Below the pieces are notes generated by a model. It was not told the origin of the DNA, did not search any database, and saw only the letters and a list, made by a program, of their open reading frames with translations. Below are positions 8,575 to 16,997 of a DNA stretch of 64,000 nucleotides, in pieces. The number at the start of each line of letters is the position of its first letter. Position 1 is the first letter of the stretch. Made by a program: the position numbers and the translations under genes. This DNA comes from Flavobacterium sp. KACC 22761 (GTDB taxonomy: Bacteria; Bacteroidota; Bacteroidia; Flavobacteriales; Flavobacteriaceae), in assembly GCF_034058155.1 (NCBI RefSeq), contig NZ_CP139148.1, forward strand, positions 4,650,001 to 4,714,000, read 5' to 3'.

Positions 8575-9573
8575 ATGAAAAAAAATCTACTTTTGAAAAC
8601 AATTGAACATTTTTACGGTGCAGATTTAAGCTGGGTAGAAAACTTAGCCAAGCAATTTGGAGGAAAAGTCGATGGAAATTTTATCAAAGTTCCTGAAGAC
8701 ATACAAACTGGCACTCGTTATTTTCTTAAATGCCAAGAGGGCATTGTTGCTTATTATATAGATGTAGAGTATAAACGTAACCTACGTTTAATTCAAAAAA
8801 ACTTAAACCAAAACTTTGTGGGTTTTTACTACAACCTCACAGATGGAGAAGCTTTAGTCTCTACTCATAATTTCATGTATAATGTAGGCAAATGGCAATA
8901 TAATTTATCAGTAATTGATTCTAGCTTAAACTCAGATTATAATGTAAAAAAAGGAAGCAAGACTTTTGCATTGGTGATTTTTATTAAAAGAGATCTTTTA
9001 AAATCTTATATTTTAGAGCACGGCATCACAATTCCAAATATTAATCAATTAGTTGATTCTTCAAAAAATACTTTTATACGCTTTGATCGAATGAGCAATG
9101 AAAGTTTTCATTTGTTAGACGATTTACGAAAATTAAAGGTTGGCGGACCAATATTTGATTTATACCTTATTGGAACTGTGCATTTGCTTATTTCAAATTA
9201 TCTAAAAAAAATTGTTCAAAAACGTATCATTATGCAAACCGTAAATCAGCAAGATTTAGCGTCAATAATTGCCTCACAAATGTTTTTGATTGAAAATATT
9301 GAAAATCCCTTTCCACACATTAAAACACTAGCTGAAAAAGCAAATATGTCTGAATCTAAATTCAAAAACCTATTTCATAAAATCACTGGAGAAACGCCAA
9401 ATACATTTTTTCTGGAAAATAAATTACTATTAGCTAAAGATCTTATTGAAACAAAACAATTGTCAATTTCGCAGGTTTCAGATCAACTGCATTTTACCAA
9501 TAACTCTTATTTTGCGTCAAAATTTAAAGACCATTTTGGTATGTCGCCAAAAATTTATTTGAAAGAATTATAA
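8575..9573 (+). CDS. AraC-family transcriptional regulator
   Basis: 332 residues. The C-terminal third (about 230-332) is a two-helix-turn-helix AraC/XylS DNA-binding domain: IKTLAEKANMSESKFKNLFHKITGETPNTFFLENKLLLAKDLI followed by SISQVSDQLHFTNNSYFASKFKDHFGMSPKIYLKEL. The N-terminal 220 residues form a beta-rich, probably cupin-like ligand domain of no recognised specificity. It is a paralog of the next gene (shared TLAxxAxMSESKxK and TPNxFFxxxK), 36 bp downstream in the same orientation. It follows the NtrBC-like pair after 383 bp containing dyad sites, so it may be their target. The effector is unknown. Confidence 0.88.
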   Translation: MKKNLLLKTIEHFYGADLSWVENLAKQFGGKVDGNFIKVPEDIQTGTRYFLKCQEGIVAYYIDVEYKRNLRLIQKNLNQNFVGFYYNLTDGEALVSTHNFMYNVGKWQYNLSVIDSSLNSDYNVKKGSKTFALVIFIKRDLLKSYILEHGITIPNINQLVDSSKNTFIRFDRMSNESFHLLDDLRKLKVGGPIFDLYLIGTVHLLISNYLKKIVQKRIIMQTVNQQDLASIIASQMFLIENIENPFPHIKTLAEKANMSESKFKNLFHKITGETPNTFFLENKLLLAKDLIETKQLSISQVSDQLHFTNNSYFASKFKDHFGMSPKIYLKEL

Positions 9574-9609
9574 ACTGTTTTTGCTAAATAATCTAAAAGT
9601 ATTTGTGAT

Positions 9610-10602
9610 ATGAAAAAAATATATCATTACTATAGTTTAACCCCAGAGTGGCAACAACAGTTTGCCATACAAACGGGATCAAATATATTAAACGATAATA
9701 TAATACTCTTCCCAAAAAATATTGGCACAGGTCATTCTTATTTCACTCAAATTACTCCAGCCATTTCTGTCTGTTTTATTGATCTATTACTTGAAAATCC
9801 TATAAAATTATGCAGAGTAAGTTCTGATAATGAAATATTTATTTTTCATTATGATCTAAGTGAACATGTAAATTTTATCAAAATTAATAATGTAGATTAT
9901 GAAATAGGCTCTTATCACAAATTAGACCTTGGTATTATTGACAACCAAATTGAGAGTTCCTTTAAACCTGCTCTCAAAGAGAGAACATTTGCCTTACGTA
10001 TCTTGGTCCACAAAAAGCTCTTACATGATTTTATATCTATGTATCCTCATATAAAATACAAAGGGGAAGCCAATACAAAAACAGATGAATCTTTTTACCA
10101 CTACGGCCATATCGACAGCAATAGTACGTTATTGCTTAAATCGTTAAAAACAAAGAGTATATATGACTTATCTTTTGATTCCTATTTAAAAGGCATTTCT
10201 TTGAAGCTACTAGGCAACTTCTTCGGTAAGCTATATGAACTTGGAGACGATAAATATGCCTTGACTAATTCTGAAAATGAAGCAATCCTTAAAACTCGTG
10301 CTTATCTACTTTCTAACTTATACGGACCATTTCCTTCATTAATTTTCTTAGCTGCAATGGCAGGAATGTCAGAATCAAAATATAAAACAGCTTTTAAAAA
10401 AAGTCTCTCCACAACACCAAATGCTTTCTTTATTCAAGAAAAAATGAATCTTGCCAGAAAACTTCTCAGAAGTGGAGAATATAATAATATGACTGAGGTC
10501 ATGTACGAACTCAATTACAGCAAATTAAGCTATTTTTCAACCAAATATTTTGAATTGTTCAAATGTAAACCTATAAAAGACTTTGTCAAAAAAAAGCGTT
10601 GA
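9610..10602 (+). CDS. AraC-family transcriptional regulator (paralog)
   Basis: 330 residues with the same layout as the gene just upstream. The N-terminal domain (LFPKNIGTGHSYFTQITPAISVCFIDL) aligns with that of the first protein (VPEDIQTGTRYFLKCQEGIVAYYIDV), and the C-terminal AraC domain (about 230-330) contains SLIFLAAMAGMSESKYKTAFKKSL and MTEVMYELNYSKLSYFSTKYFELF. The second helix-turn-helix is less canonical (KCKPIKDFVKKKR end). The pair looks like a tandem duplication followed by divergence, and the two may share a target or form a heteromeric switch. Ligand and regulon are unknown. Confidence 0.85.
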   Translation: MKKIYHYYSLTPEWQQQFAIQTGSNILNDNIILFPKNIGTGHSYFTQITPAISVCFIDLLLENPIKLCRVSSDNEIFIFHYDLSEHVNFIKINNVDYEIGSYHKLDLGIIDNQIESSFKPALKERTFALRILVHKKLLHDFISMYPHIKYKGEANTKTDESFYHYGHIDSNSTLLLKSLKTKSIYDLSFDSYLKGISLKLLGNFFGKLYELGDDKYALTNSENEAILKTRAYLLSNLYGPFPSLIFLAAMAGMSESKYKTAFKKSLSTTPNAFFIQEKMNLARKLLRSGEYNNMTEVMYELNYSKLSYFSTKYFELFKCKPIKDFVKKKR

Positions 10603-10737
10603 AAAATGTTTTTTTATTCATTTAAAATCTCTTTTACTTCCTTAATTAATTTCTCTCTTGTAATAATATCTGCAATTACTTAGACTTTTTTTTATTATCG
10701 ATATAAATTACGCCGATAACCATTTTTAAATAAATAA

Positions 10738-10772
10738 AAATCCCAATTGTAAACAAGTCACAATTGGGATTT
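10738..10772. terminator. Bidirectional hairpin terminator
   Basis: Perfect 13-bp stem (AAATCCCAATTGT at 10738-10750 and its complement at 10760-10772) with a 9-nt loop. It lies between the plus-strand AraC gene and the minus-strand OmpA gene that converge here. A/T tracts on both sides allow use in either direction. Confidence 0.85.
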
Positions 10773-10866
10773 AACTTAACAATTCATTTTAAAATCAGGT
10801 TCGAAAGCATTACTAAATAATTTAGTCACTATTAAGATCAATGCTTCCTATTTTTAAGCCAGCATC

Positions 10867-12852
10867 TTATTTGATATCATCTTTCCATGAAACCATAAAC
10901 TCCGAACGTCTGTTTAACTCATGCTCTTGTTCTGAACATTTAACTCCGTTTGAACATCTATTAATCAACATTGTTTCACCAAAACCTTCACCAGTCAACC
11001 TGTCAGCAGGAATTCCAGCATTTACAATATAATCAACAGTTGCTTTAGCTCTATTTTTAGACAAAGTCATATTGTAATCGTCTTTTCCACGACTATCAGT
11101 ATGTGAATTCACTTTTATTAGCAGATTTGGACGAGCTCTCATCACTTCCACAACTTTATTCAATTCTGCTTTTGATGATTCTCTAATTTTATACCCATTA
11201 TAATCAAAATAGATCGGTTTTAAATCTAATAAATCTGTAAGGTTGCCTTCAACATCTTTAGTTACACCATCTATTACAATTTGTCTTTCGTTGATTAACT
11301 CCACATTTAGCTCACGCTTTTCTAATGGTTTCATAGGAGTAATTTCCTCTGTCTTTTCAATTAAACCAGGTTTTTTATACATTAACTTATATTCTTGAAA
11401 AGAATCAATAGACGCATTGTATTTTCCATCTGCATCACTTAAAAAAGTTCCCGTTTTTTCACCTGTTGCATTGTATACCTCTACAGATACTCCTTCAACT
11501 GGTTTTCCTTCAGAGTCTTTTATAACTCCATATACGATTGGTCTGATATCTAAATCAAAAGCTACAGGTCGAGTTTCTGTAAAACCATAGATATCATCGT
11601 TACCGCTTCTGTTTGAAGAAAAATATCCTTTTTTACTGTCGTTCTGAATTCCATACGCAAAATCATCAGCATTCGTATTAACACCATCACCTGCATTTAC
11701 TACATGATACACTCCATTTTCATCTTTAACAGCTGCAAAAACATCTAATCCACCAAGTCCTGGATGCCCATCTGATGAAAAATACAAAATTCCACCACCA
11801 TCGACAAAAGGATAAGTTTCTCTTCCCAATGTATTAATCTCGTCACCAAGTTTTTTAACATCATTGCCAACAAAACCTCCCTTATTAAGGCTAACTACAT
11901 ATATATCAGAATCTCCAAATCTATTACCTCTATCGGAAACAAAATAAAGTTCAGTTTCATCTGCATTCAATGCTGGATGGGCCGATGAAAATCCATCACC
12001 ATTTACAGGAAATCCAAGCTCTTTGATATTTTTCCATTCCCCTTTGACATTCTCTGCAACATAAATTTTTAGAAAAGTGGTTCCAGCTTTATCAGTTCCT
12101 AGTTTACCATTTATAAAATTAGTTCTAGTAAAATACATAAACTTTCCATTTTTCGTAATTGCCGGAGAACTTTGATGGTATTTTGTATTAATATCACCTT
12201 TTATAAGGACTGGATTCTGTAATCCGCCATCAACCGTAATATCAGCTACGTACATTTTCAAAAATGACTTCTCATTCCAACTATGTTTGCGCTTAATTAC
12301 AATTCCAGTATCTTTAGCAGAAGCATAAACAACTTTATCTTTTCCAAGAAATGAACTACCAAAATCTGAAGAAGGTGAATTTATATCAACAGGTTTAAAT
12401 TCATAACGTCCTGACTGTTTTTTAATATCTGCTAACAATTTAGATTCTTTCCAATTCTCGCTTAAATCTTTTTTACCTGTTATTGCATAGTATTTTTTTA
12501 TTACAGCATACGCTTCGTCATACCTATTACTGTTATTCAAAGCCTGAGCATATCTAAAATAAAACTCAGGTTCTATCTGTTGCCCAGAATTAAAAACTTT
12601 AGCATATGCCTCAGAAGCTTCTGAATACAAACCATTAAAATAGTAACAATTTCCTAATTTATATGCCACTTCCAATGAAGAGTTACCTTTATCTACAAGA
12701 TTTTGGTAAAGTTTAGCAGCTTCCACAAAAGCATACTTTTTGTAGACTTCATCAGCTTTTGCAACTTTTCTATCTTGCGCGTTAATACCTCCTATCTGCA
12801 CCAAGCAAATACAAAGCACAACTATTGCTTTTCTTATCGTTTTAGATATCAT
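10867..12852 (-). CDS. TPR-PD40-OmpA outer-membrane protein (PorE-like, type IX secretion associated)
   Basis: 661 residues with a signal peptide (about 1-25, ending INAQ). Order of domains: TPR-like helices (about 30-130), a PD40/WD40-like propeller (about 170-420, with AITKNGKFMYFTR, ALNADETELYFVSDRG and DGGGILYFSSDG), a carboxypeptidase-regulatory-like beta sandwich (about 440-515, YGVIKDSEGKPVEGVSVEVYN), and a C-terminal OmpA peptidoglycan-binding domain (about 540-655, with HTDSRGKDDYN and LSKNRAKATVDYI). This architecture is that of PorE/SprE-region proteins that anchor type IX secretion parts to the cell wall. It lies 22 bp after the PorP/SprF-like gene in a three-gene operon. It is probably an accessory module for the partner protein encoded first in the operon. 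Confidence 0.92.
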   Translation of the reverse strand: MISKTIRKAIVVLCICLVQIGGINAQDRKVAKADEVYKKYAFVEAAKLYQNLVDKGNSSLEVAYKLGNCYYFNGLYSEASEAYAKVFNSGQQIEPEFYFRYAQALNNSNRYDEAYAVIKKYYAITGKKDLSENWKESKLLADIKKQSGRYEFKPVDINSPSSDFGSSFLGKDKVVYASAKDTGIVIKRKHSWNEKSFLKMYVADITVDGGLQNPVLIKGDINTKYHQSSPAITKNGKFMYFTRTNFINGKLGTDKAGTTFLKIYVAENVKGEWKNIKELGFPVNGDGFSSAHPALNADETELYFVSDRGNRFGDSDIYVVSLNKGGFVGNDVKKLGDEINTLGRETYPFVDGGGILYFSSDGHPGLGGLDVFAAVKDENGVYHVVNAGDGVNTNADDFAYGIQNDSKKGYFSSNRSGNDDIYGFTETRPVAFDLDIRPIVYGVIKDSEGKPVEGVSVEVYNATGEKTGTFLSDADGKYNASIDSFQEYKLMYKKPGLIEKTEEITPMKPLEKRELNVELINERQIVIDGVTKDVEGNLTDLLDLKPIYFDYNGYKIRESSKAELNKVVEVMRARPNLLIKVNSHTDSRGKDDYNMTLSKNRAKATVDYIVNAGIPADRLTGEGFGETMLINRCSNGVKCSEQEHELNRRSEFMVSWKDDIK

Positions 12853-12874
12853 TTTTCATCCTAGTTTATGGTTA

Positions 12875-13792
12875 TTAAAAGAATCTTGGGGTAACCAGTC
12901 TGTATTTGCTTGAAGAAAACAAGTCAAAACGAAGGAAAATTTCATGAGAACCTGAATTATAATTTCCAATTTTCTGCGTGTCATAATCATAAGCATACCC
13001 AATATTTAAGCCTGGTGATACCTGAAAACCTGCCATTGCACTTACGGCTGCATCCCATCTGTAAGCAGCACCTAAAGTAAATTTTTCATTAAACAAAAAG
13101 TTTGCAGACAAATCAACTGCCAAAGGAGCTCCCTCAATCATTTTTGCCATAACAGCCGGCTTAAACTTTAAATTATCATTAAGATCAAACACATAGCCCG
13201 CCATTGCATAGAAATGCATTTTTTGAGATGCAACAGAAACTTTTACGTCATCATAGAATTTTGTTTCCAAAATCATTGGTACAGATACACCAGCGTACCA
13301 TTTTTGAGAGTGGAAATAAATTCCAGCTCCTACATTTGGGGAATTCTTAGTCAGAATACCAGTAAGATACTGATCATTCTCGTCTTTTCTAGTAACCTTA
13401 TTATAGTCCACCTGCATAAAATTTCCAGACGCGCTAACTCCCAAAGACAAGAATACGTCAGCTGAAAGTTGAATAGGGTAAGAATAATTTACAGACAAAG
13501 TTGTTTCTGAAGAAGGTCCAATCTGATCATTTATTACAGATAGTCCCAACCCTTGTCCATTTCGTGCAATAGGAGATTCTATAGAAAAATTTGCAGTTCT
13601 AGGAGCACCATCAAGTCCTATCCATTGCGTTCTGTATAATCCAAAAACACTTGGTACGCCTCGTGTACCTGTATATCCCGGATTTATTGTCATCGTATTA
13701 TACATATACTGTGTATACTGTGACTGTTGCTGTGCCGACGCTTCTAAAATTCCGATAAACAGCAATATTAGTAAATATGAAATCTTTTTCAT
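12875..13792 (-). CDS. PorP/SprF family type IX secretion outer-membrane protein
   Basis: 305 residues with a signal peptide (about 1-20, ending ASAQ). The start QQSQYTQYMYNTMTINPGYTGTRG is the hallmark of PorP/SprF proteins, and the rest is amphipathic beta strands of an outer-membrane barrel, ending in an aromatic residue (TPRFF). In Flavobacterium, SprF is needed for secretion of the adhesin SprB, which has a type-B C-terminal domain; extra PorP/SprF paralogs usually sit beside their own type-B substrate. That is the arrangement here: the gene is 19 bp after a protein with such a domain and 22 bp before an OmpA/PD40 gene. Confidence 0.93.
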   Translation of the reverse strand: MKKISYLLILLFIGILEASAQQQSQYTQYMYNTMTINPGYTGTRGVPSVFGLYRTQWIGLDGAPRTANFSIESPIARNGQGLGLSVINDQIGPSSETTLSVNYSYPIQLSADVFLSLGVSASGNFMQVDYNKVTRKDENDQYLTGILTKNSPNVGAGIYFHSQKWYAGVSVPMILETKFYDDVKVSVASQKMHFYAMAGYVFDLNDNLKFKPAVMAKMIEGAPLAVDLSANFLFNEKFTLGAAYRWDAAVSAMAGFQVSPGLNIGYAYDYDTQKIGNYNSGSHEIFLRFDLFSSSKYRLVTPRFF

Positions 13793-13811
13793 TTGTTCTA
13801 GTACCTTTTAA

Positions 13812-15116
13812 TTATTGGTTATTGATATACAAATAACCTTTTCTCTCTATTGTTCGTTTTCCGGTATTATATTTTAGTATATAAAAGTAAGTTCCTGTTG
13901 GAAGTTTATCTCCTCTTTTAACCGTAGAGCGTCCATCTGAATATCCTCTAAACATTTTGTCGCTTTCATTATAAGAGTCTGCATCATACACTCTAACACC
14001 CCATCTATTATAGATTTCAATATGGTTATCTGGAAAATTACTAATACCTTCGATCAAGAAACTATCATTTAAACCATCATCATTTGGAGAGATTGCATTA
14101 TATACCACAACTTCTTCCGGTATAGGTGGTGCTTTTTTGACCAAGGCTGCGGTAAAAATTCCATAACCACTTACTACTGAAGTCAATAATTTTTCATAAG
14201 GTTTACCCGCCAAAGGATCACTTACTTCCCCTCCTTCATTCACCCACTTGTCTGCGGTTGGATCCCAACGAGCTATAACTACCTCATACTCTTCTTGTGA
14301 ATTAAAAAATTCTGCGGGTGTTGTTCGATTATCCAGTGTTAAACTCAACACAATTTTATCAGCGCCTTTATCCTGTTTCACTTCCCAATATTCACTCTGA
14401 TCCATAATTTCAAGCTTTTCATCTCTTTTTTCATGAGAATAAATAGCATTTGAATTTTTATTAAAATATTGAGTCGTATAAATATCACCAGCATTGTTAC
14501 CTGCATCTTGGTAAGCAGGTCTAAAGTACTTCCCTGCTCCAATTGGAAATTCGAATGAACCACCACCTATTTTTTGAACCTGACCATCTACAAAACTTAA
14601 ATCACTTGTAAGTGTATGAGTCCCCTTATCTTTGAAAATTACCAAACCACCATAATCACCAGCTTGGATTACTCCTTTATCAAATGCAGAATTACCTCCA
14701 ATAGCAATTTTTCCTCCTAAATGAAAAGGAACTAAAGAAGAAACATTCTTAAAAATGATGTTTTTAAAATTAGAAAGCTGGTTTGCTTCTATAAACTGAT
14801 CTTCTGAGCCAATAAAAAAAGTGGTTCCATTTTTACTATCTGAGTAAGTAACAATACCATCATTTTTCCAATTTTGAAAGATATACAACTGCCCATCATT
14901 TATAAAATTCCCTAATGGAGCATTTTCGTAATCCATATGAACGGCCATGACTGCATCATTATTCAACTTGACATCAGTCTCATTAACAAGCTGTGCCTGC
15001 ACGTTATGACAAGTAAAAAGGCCTAACATTAGACCAATCATGCCACTTTGATGCTTACTATTTAACAAAATAGAAAATGGTTGTTTTTCTATTTTATGTA
15101 AGTAATTATTTTTCAT
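13812..15116 (-). CDS. Secreted protein with gliding-type (type-B) type IX C-terminal domain
   Basis: 434 residues. The N-terminus is basic with a hydrophobic signal segment (about 25-42, ending VQAQ). The middle is a beta-rich region of no recognised family (about 45-330). The last 95 residues form a gliding-motility-associated C-terminal domain (TIGR04131 type), recognised from YNAISPNDDGLNDSF, IEIYNRWGVRVYD and LPTGTYFYILKY. This is a type-B sorting signal for the type IX system. It is the first gene of the operon with the PorP/SprF-like and OmpA/PD40 genes, so those probably help to export and hold it at the surface. A copy of the upstream element shared with the collagen-like genes may lie about 82 bp before its start. 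Confidence 0.9.
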   Translation of the reverse strand: MKNNYLHKIEKQPFSILLNSKHQSGMIGLMLGLFTCHNVQAQLVNETDVKLNNDAVMAVHMDYENAPLGNFINDGQLYIFQNWKNDGIVTYSDSKNGTTFFIGSEDQFIEANQLSNFKNIIFKNVSSLVPFHLGGKIAIGGNSAFDKGVIQAGDYGGLVIFKDKGTHTLTSDLSFVDGQVQKIGGGSFEFPIGAGKYFRPAYQDAGNNAGDIYTTQYFNKNSNAIYSHEKRDEKLEIMDQSEYWEVKQDKGADKIVLSLTLDNRTTPAEFFNSQEEYEVVIARWDPTADKWVNEGGEVSDPLAGKPYEKLLTSVVSGYGIFTAALVKKAPPIPEEVVVYNAISPNDDGLNDSFLIEGISNFPDNHIEIYNRWGVRVYDADSYNESDKMFRGYSDGRSTVKRGDKLPTGTYFYILKYNTGKRTIERKGYLYINNQ

Positions 15117-15491
15117 AAATAACTATTTTAATTTTATACAAATTGCACGTTAATTGAGAGACAAAACTAAAGCAGTAATAAAAGTCTGATATCCCTTAAA
15201 AGTTATTGATATATCAGAATAAGATAAATTATGAAGTGTTTTTTGTTGGAACTCTTTATTTTGAAAACAACAGTTTAATTTGTAAGAAAAAATCAATATA
15301 ACTAAATCAATTTTAGTAACCTTGTAATTAATTTAATACAAAAAAACCGTACTTTTCTATAAGTACAGTTTTTCGTTATCATAAATAAGAATGATTTTTA
15401 GTGATAGCAGAATAACACTTTTCAGCATTTTATTGCCCTAAATTTAATGTTTTAAAAAAGTGTTTTGATATTTATTTTAGAATTAATTGGT
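15117..15491. promoter_or_regulatory. Intergenic region upstream of the type IX operon
   Basis: 375 bp without a gene. It holds the terminator of the gene to its right (15341-15373) and, at 15198-15226, an AT-rich block starting AAAAGTT and containing ATAAGA that resembles the 30-bp element upstream of both collagen-like genes (about 20 of 29 positions by eye). No full TAnnTTTG promoter is assigned for the minus-strand operon. Confidence 0.35.
15341..15373 (-). terminator. Hairpin terminator of the thioredoxin-like gene
   Basis: Stem of about 13 bp (15341-15354 with 15361-15373) with one C/A mismatch and a loop TTCTAT, flanked by A6 and T5. It lies 119 bp downstream of the minus-strand stop at 15492. 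Confidence 0.7.
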
Positions 15492-16898
15492 TTAGAAATA
15501 ATCAATTAATTGTTTGTAATTAACATCCTTTAAAATCACTTTTTTACTTTCATCTAGAAGATAGATTGAAGGAATATTATCTATCCAATATTCTGTACGA
15601 ATTTGTACGAATTCCTTATTGCCCCATACATTGAGCCAATTATTCTGAAATGTATTTTTGCTTACGAATTCGTGCCATACTTTTTCATCGTTCTCAATGT
15701 AAATTGCAAATAATTGCAATTCTTTTGGTGCTTTCTTTTCCAGCCACTCTTTTAAAATTGGAGTAACTTCCATACAATGGGAACATTCAGGATTAAAAAA
15801 ATACAATATTGTATATTTAGCTTTACTTTTAAGAATTGATTTTTTAATTCCTTTAGGATCTTGTAAAGGAAGCTCTGCTGCAATACTGCCTTGTTTATTC
15901 TTTTCTATAAATGAAATTTTTGCATTTATCAGCTCTTTTCGCCAATCGGGTGTAAAAGATGTCTTTTGTTCATTTTTAAGAATATAAACACCAATCTCTT
16001 CATTAAAAAAAGGGCTACTTTTAATTAAATATAAGTTCAGGAGAGCTTCTTCTATTACTCTATACATATCTGGATTGACTGATGCCTTCTGCAATAGGTC
16101 CTCAATAGCTAAAAGGATATTTTTTTTATCTTTTAAATTGAAAGAACTGATATAATTGGTCGTCTTGCCTCCTAAATAAGGAGTATTTGTTAATACATTA
16201 CTTTTAAAATCAACTCCTTCCCAATAGTGCAACTTAATGAAATCAACTGATTTCTGATATTTTACATCATCAATATCATATAAAAGATGTTCGCCACTCC
16301 AGGCCATATCTGGAATTGGCAATGTATTCGTACAGTCAATTAATTTTTCTACAATTGTTCCTTCAAAAGCACTGGCAATACGTTTTCCATAATCGTATAA
16401 AAGTTGTTGTTCCGAAATTGCTTTGTTTCTTATTTTTTTTCGTTCAATACTGTCATTTTCATTCAAAAAATCTTCTTCTAATTGATGCTGATTACTATAA
16501 AATTTTTCTGCTTGCTTTATATATGCTGCGTATGCATTATTTTGTTCGCTATCTTTAAAAATAACATTTTCATTATTTTCAAAATACTGTACATCAATAT
16601 TCTTTTTTTCTTTTTTTGAATATAAAACTGAAATAGGATTTGGTGAAATTACCTTAGGCAACATAACCATATATAGCCCTTCGACAACGTTCATGGTGTC
16701 TTTGAGAATAATAATTTCAGGTTTATCAACAATGGCTTTATCTAAAAGTACAGGCATACCATTTTTATAGAAATATAACAAACAGGTATCTCCTACATTA
16801 AGCCCTGCAGTTTGAAATGTTATACTACGTTGCGCTACTATATTTTGTACCAACAAACAAGATAAAATTAGTAAAACACTTTTGTAAAGTTTTTTCAT
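15492..16898 (-). CDS. Secreted thioredoxin-like protein (TlpA-type C-terminal domain)
   Basis: 468 residues from the ATG at 16898. The longer open frame starts at 16940 but runs through the upstream terminator hairpin, so the later start, which gives a signal peptide (KLYKSVLLILSCLLVQNIVAQ), is preferred. The N-terminal 330 residues are of the DUF4369/DUF5106-like type seen ahead of thioredoxin domains in Bacteroidota. The C-terminal domain (about 355-468) has TILYFFNPECSHCMEVTPIL with a CSHC redox motif and NIPSIYLLDESKK with the cis-Pro site. It would act in the periplasm. The upstream neighbour encodes a Cys-rich secreted protein, so a role in disulfide handling for the surface proteins is possible but is inference. 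Confidence 0.85.
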   Translation of the reverse strand: MKKLYKSVLLILSCLLVQNIVAQRSITFQTAGLNVGDTCLLYFYKNGMPVLLDKAIVDKPEIIILKDTMNVVEGLYMVMLPKVISPNPISVLYSKKEKKNIDVQYFENNENVIFKDSEQNNAYAAYIKQAEKFYSNQHQLEEDFLNENDSIERKKIRNKAISEQQLLYDYGKRIASAFEGTIVEKLIDCTNTLPIPDMAWSGEHLLYDIDDVKYQKSVDFIKLHYWEGVDFKSNVLTNTPYLGGKTTNYISSFNLKDKKNILLAIEDLLQKASVNPDMYRVIEEALLNLYLIKSSPFFNEEIGVYILKNEQKTSFTPDWRKELINAKISFIEKNKQGSIAAELPLQDPKGIKKSILKSKAKYTILYFFNPECSHCMEVTPILKEWLEKKAPKELQLFAIYIENDEKVWHEFVSKNTFQNNWLNVWGNKEFVQIRTEYWIDNIPSIYLLDESKKVILKDVNYKQLIDYF

Positions 16899-16910
16899 AT
16901 TTAGATAGCT

Positions 16911-16948
16911 TAAAAAAAAACTGTCCTCAAGAAAACTCAAGGACAGTA
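16911..16948 (-). terminator. Strong rho-independent terminator
   Basis: Read on the minus strand: stem ACTGTCCT...AGGACAGT (with inner TTGAG/CTTGA pairing) followed by nine T residues. It ends the transcript of the fibrinogen-like gene (stop at 16998). Because it falls inside the upstream extension of the next open frame, it also supports the start at 16898. Confidence 0.9.
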
Positions 16949-16997
16949 AATTTAATTAATTATAATTTATTTTTCACATTTATCACAATATAAAACA

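Noticed and set aside
10614..10679. A 21-codon minus-strand frame (IITREKLIKEVKEILNE-like) after the second AraC gene, possible tail of a lost gene
   Set aside because: Too short, with a stop immediately upstream and no start codon; it could be chance. Not listed as a pseudogene.
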